Source: Mycobacterium sp. WUMAC-067
GTDB taxonomy: Bacteria > Actinomycetota > Actinomycetes > Mycobacteriales > Mycobacteriaceae
Assembly: GCF_020217485.1 (NCBI RefSeq)
Contig: NZ_JAEKMI010000034.1
Span: forward strand, 1-51,673
Direction of reading: 5' to 3'
Length of the DNA stretch: 51,673 nt
Part shown: positions 49,736 through 51,673 of the stretch, one piece after another
Position numbering within the stretch: the stretch's first letter is position 1
Layout: every line of letters starts with the position of its first letter
Translations under genes and position numbers: made by a program
The notes under the pieces: model-generated
Told to the model about the DNA's origin: nothing
What the model saw: the letters and a program-made list of their open reading frames with translations, nothing else
Databases searched by the model: none

Positions 49736-50731
49736 ATGACGACGCCAGTCGAGTATTTTGCCGGGTGGGTGCTCACCCAGGCTTGCAAAGCGATCGGCGG
49801 CAAGCTCCGCGACCGATTCGCCACACGAGTCTCCGACGCCGTCATCGACAAGCTCCCGGCGCCCGTTTCGAGAGCGCTATTCGGCCCGCCGACAAAAGGA
49901 AACAAGCCCGGCACCGCTAACGGGGCCGACGACCCCGTCACTGAACCTCCGACGGACGAGGAACTCGTCGACGTGCTCGACACGGATGTGTCGGCCGATA
50001 CCCGGGCGGCCCTAGGTGAAGACCTGGAACAGATCCTCGGCGTGAAGCTTGGCACCGACGAAGTCCCGAGGGGCACCGACGGATGGTACGTTTCCGCCTA
50101 CGCGGCGATCTTGTGGCGGGTCGCGATGATGGCAGTTTGGGAAGAACACCCGATCGCGATTCAGGGAGCGCTCCAAGGCCAGCAATGGGTGACCGTGTGC
50201 ATCCCCCGAGTACGCACGCCGATCGAACCATCCAAAATGTGGTGGAAGTATCCACCTAACGAGAGCCGCCTACTCCGCGATCCCAACGGTCATGGGCCCG
50301 TCGATTTCTACGTTCGACACATCGAGGATAAGGACGCACGCGAGCGCGAAATCGAAGCACTGAACACGGATTTCATAATGGATCCCGGCAGACCGTTTAA
50401 GCCCGAAGTGGATGGGCCCATCGCGGAACTGTGGCATCGCATCGATGGCGTCAACCGCCGTTGGGTCATCCTCAAGCCGGATGCCGGTCTGGAAACAGCA
50501 CTGACGACTCGGCCGTCGGCACTAGGAGGCGGCAGACGCACGTACCGCACTCTGAAAGGTGCCCCACCCGCCTGGCGCGAATACCCGGACGAGTGGCACC
50601 CACTGCTCAAAATCGAAAATGAGAGCGACGCGATCGCAGCTCTCAGCGCCGGCGCCGACGACTTCGCACGCAAAAGCGAAAGTTCCGCTGCAGCCGTCGA
50701 AGCAGCCCTCGACAGTACAGATCAACGGTGA
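49736..50731 (+). CDS. Hypothetical protein (331 aa)
   Basis: GGGAG 7 bases before ATG. Not recognised. Predicted soluble: an N-terminal helical part (VLTQACKAIGGKLRDRFATRVSDAVIDKL), an acidic linker (DDPVTEPPTDEELVDVLDTD), and a globular region with DGWYVSAYAAILWRVAMMAVW, WWKYPPNESRLLRDP and PIAELWHRIDGVNRRWVILKPD. The C terminus is helical and charged. It follows the type VII-like operon on the same strand but 115 bases away with its own ribosome site, so a functional link is only possible. Confidence 0.75.
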   Translation: MTTPVEYFAGWVLTQACKAIGGKLRDRFATRVSDAVIDKLPAPVSRALFGPPTKGNKPGTANGADDPVTEPPTDEELVDVLDTDVSADTRAALGEDLEQILGVKLGTDEVPRGTDGWYVSAYAAILWRVAMMAVWEEHPIAIQGALQGQQWVTVCIPRVRTPIEPSKMWWKYPPNESRLLRDPNGHGPVDFYVRHIEDKDAREREIEALNTDFIMDPGRPFKPEVDGPIAELWHRIDGVNRRWVILKPDAGLETALTTRPSALGGGRRTYRTLKGAPPAWREYPDEWHPLLKIENESDAIAALSAGADDFARKSESSAAAVEAALDSTDQR

Positions 50732-51036
50732 CCAGGCGGCTCGAGCACGGGGATAGCGAGCGACCCATCCTCGCCGTCGCGCCGACGGGACGACGTTGTG
50801 TGAGTGCCAGGGCATTGCTCAAGCATTCTGCGCTTCCGGGGCACAAAAGCCGATCACGACAAGGCTATTCGGTGCGGGTAGAATCATCGCCCCCGTCAGA
50901 GTTCCTAGCCGATTGGAAGGGCGCCCTTCTTGCGTTGTTGCACAACAGATTCGGCTGTTGAACTTAGTCGGCCCAAGGATCGCGGGCGCCCCTAACCCTC
51001 AGCACCGTCGCCCTAAGGAGTCATTCGCGAAGACAA
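50732..51036. other. Gene-free gap with palindromes
   Basis: 305 bases between convergent genes. GAAGGGCGCCCTTC (50916-50929) is a perfect 14-base palindrome, followed by TGTTG-CA-CAACA (about 50936-50947). They could be a bidirectional terminator or the trace of an insertion-sequence end. No ORF here looks like a protein. Confidence 0.4.
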
Positions 51037-51579
51037 CTAATGACCGGCTAACTGGTCGTTGATGTTGACCCACTTGCCTTCGCCCTTGTGGTTACCTATG
51101 TTCCGGCACTGGCCATCTAGAATGATCTGCCCGTAACTATGGTCGGACGGCATGTAGCTGATACTGGCGGCCACGCCATCTTTATTGAGCGATGCACCGT
51201 GGTAGTGCTGTGCTAAGGGCGCCCCATCGTTCCAGCCGTGCGCGATCATCGCTGCCCGTACGCGTTGTAAATATGCGTCGGGGTCGCCGTGGATAAGGAA
51301 GCTCAGCGTGACAGTGCCTTGATAGGGCGTATCTCCTTGGTCGTTGCAGGAGGCGAACGAGAATGCCCCGCTGACTCCGTCCAAGTTTGCGGCGGCGACG
51401 ATCTGTTTGGCCGGCTCGATCACCTGAGCTTTGGTCTGATCGTCGCTCATGGGGTGGCCTGAATCTTCGTATGGGTTAGGAGCTCCATCGGCGTGTGGTT
51501 TGTGCAGCGCCTGCGCGCATCCTCCTAACAGCAACGCGAAGACCATTGCCGACGCAGACAGCGATTGGCGCACCGGCAT
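51037..51579 (-). CDS. Putative mycobacterial lipoprotein (180 aa)
   Basis: ATG 51579 opens a signal peptide with lipobox LLLGGC (Cys21), so the mature protein should be diacylglyceryl-anchored on the outer face of the membrane. The mature part has SDDQTKAQVIEPAKQIVAAANL, FSFASCNDQGDTPYQGTV and HGDPDAYLQRVRAAMIAHGWN. The CNDQGD-P-Y/F-G pattern reminds me of the LppJ-like lipoproteins of M. tuberculosis, from memory only. Downstream gap contains the palindromes at 50916; upstream (51580-51673) nothing is seen. Confidence 0.8.
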   Translation of the reverse strand: MPVRQSLSASAMVFALLLGGCAQALHKPHADGAPNPYEDSGHPMSDDQTKAQVIEPAKQIVAAANLDGVSGAFSFASCNDQGDTPYQGTVTLSFLIHGDPDAYLQRVRAAMIAHGWNDGAPLAQHYHGASLNKDGVAASISYMPSDHSYGQIILDGQCRNIGNHKGEGKWVNINDQLAGH

Positions 51580-51673
51580 GTGTTGTCTCTTTGTGGCGGC
51601 GTCGAGCATTGAAATAGCCAGCGCCCCAGACGGTTTGCGTATGGTAGCTCAGCCCAACTGGTCGGCAGGTTGA

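Larger units (their letters stand above)
40513..51673. mobile_element. Genomic island inserted at tRNA-Val (left part)
   Basis: From the tRNA-Val 3' end to the window end the genes are unrelated to the flanking conserved order, several are lower in GC (notably 42473-45731), many are broken, and short operator-like repeats recur. No integrase gene and no second copy of the tRNA 3' end are seen, so the right boundary must lie beyond the window, or the element is a composite remnant. Confidence 0.55.

Noticed and set aside
40516..51673. Prophage
   Set aside because: No capsid, terminase, portal, tail or integrase gene visible; island or composite remnant is safer.

Overview
The window is high-GC mycobacterial chromosome, most likely from a slow-growing Mycobacterium. 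The evidence is gene content and order. From 1 to about 18770, and again at 22208-23661 and 29901-31787, the genes follow the order I know from M. tuberculosis H37Rv Rv2604c-Rv2622, Rv2633c and Rv2637-Rv2638. Rv numbers are from memory of gene order and protein length, not from a search.

Region 1 (1-8934, minus strand) is a core block: the pyridoxal-phosphate synthase pair PdxS/PdxT with a TesB thioesterase between them; then the tightly overlapping phosphatidylinositol mannoside operon (thrS, HIT hydrolase, pgsA1, patA, pimA, NUDIX protein). Region 2 (9033-18770) holds a Na+/H+ antiporter, an M20D amidohydrolase, a hotdog thioesterase, an aldo/keto reductase, a DUF1990-type protein, a DoxX-like membrane protein, a nitronate monooxygenase-like protein, a cupin, and an operon of ferredoxin FdxA, a Cys-containing helix-turn-helix regulator and a membrane protein, followed by a methyltransferase.

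Region 3 (18935-29587) is an accessory aromatic-catabolism block where M. tuberculosis carries DosR-regulated genes. It has three small hypothetical ORFs, pcaH-pcaG-pcaB (protocatechuate ring cleavage), a conserved hemerythrin plus Rieske/DUF2231 pair, a five-gene ring-hydroxylating dioxygenase operon ending in a class II aldolase-type decarboxylase, an IclR regulator and a DapB-like oxidoreductase. A phthalate-like substrate converted to protocatechuate and then cleaved by PcaGH is a reasonable but unproven reading. Region 4 (29901-39781) is mixed metabolism and membrane functions: DedA, TetR, STAS, YbdK-type ligase, TauE/SafE, mini-catalase, SDR, secreted protein, FadD, enoyl-CoA hydratase, a frameshifted UsfY-like gene and an SRPBCC protein.

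Region 5 (39998-51673) starts with four tRNA genes (Val-CAC on minus; Gly, Cys, Val-GAC on plus). Just past tRNA-Val(GAC) base composition falls and order with M. tuberculosis stops: this looks like a genomic island whose far end and integrase lie outside the window. It carries an excalibur-domain membrane protein, decayed genes, paired operator-like repeats, a two-helix membrane protein, a run of consecutive hairpins ending in a hairpin plus T6 terminator (candidate structured RNA), a 549-residue protein with a C-terminal HEPN RNase motif, a stretch of broken genes, and a type VII secretion-type operon (EspC-like protein, WxG protein with a distinct C-terminal domain, two membrane proteins), then a 331-residue unknown and a lipoprotein. 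The best candidates for an undescribed system are the membrane protein / structured RNA / HEPN cluster and the type VII effector-like operon.
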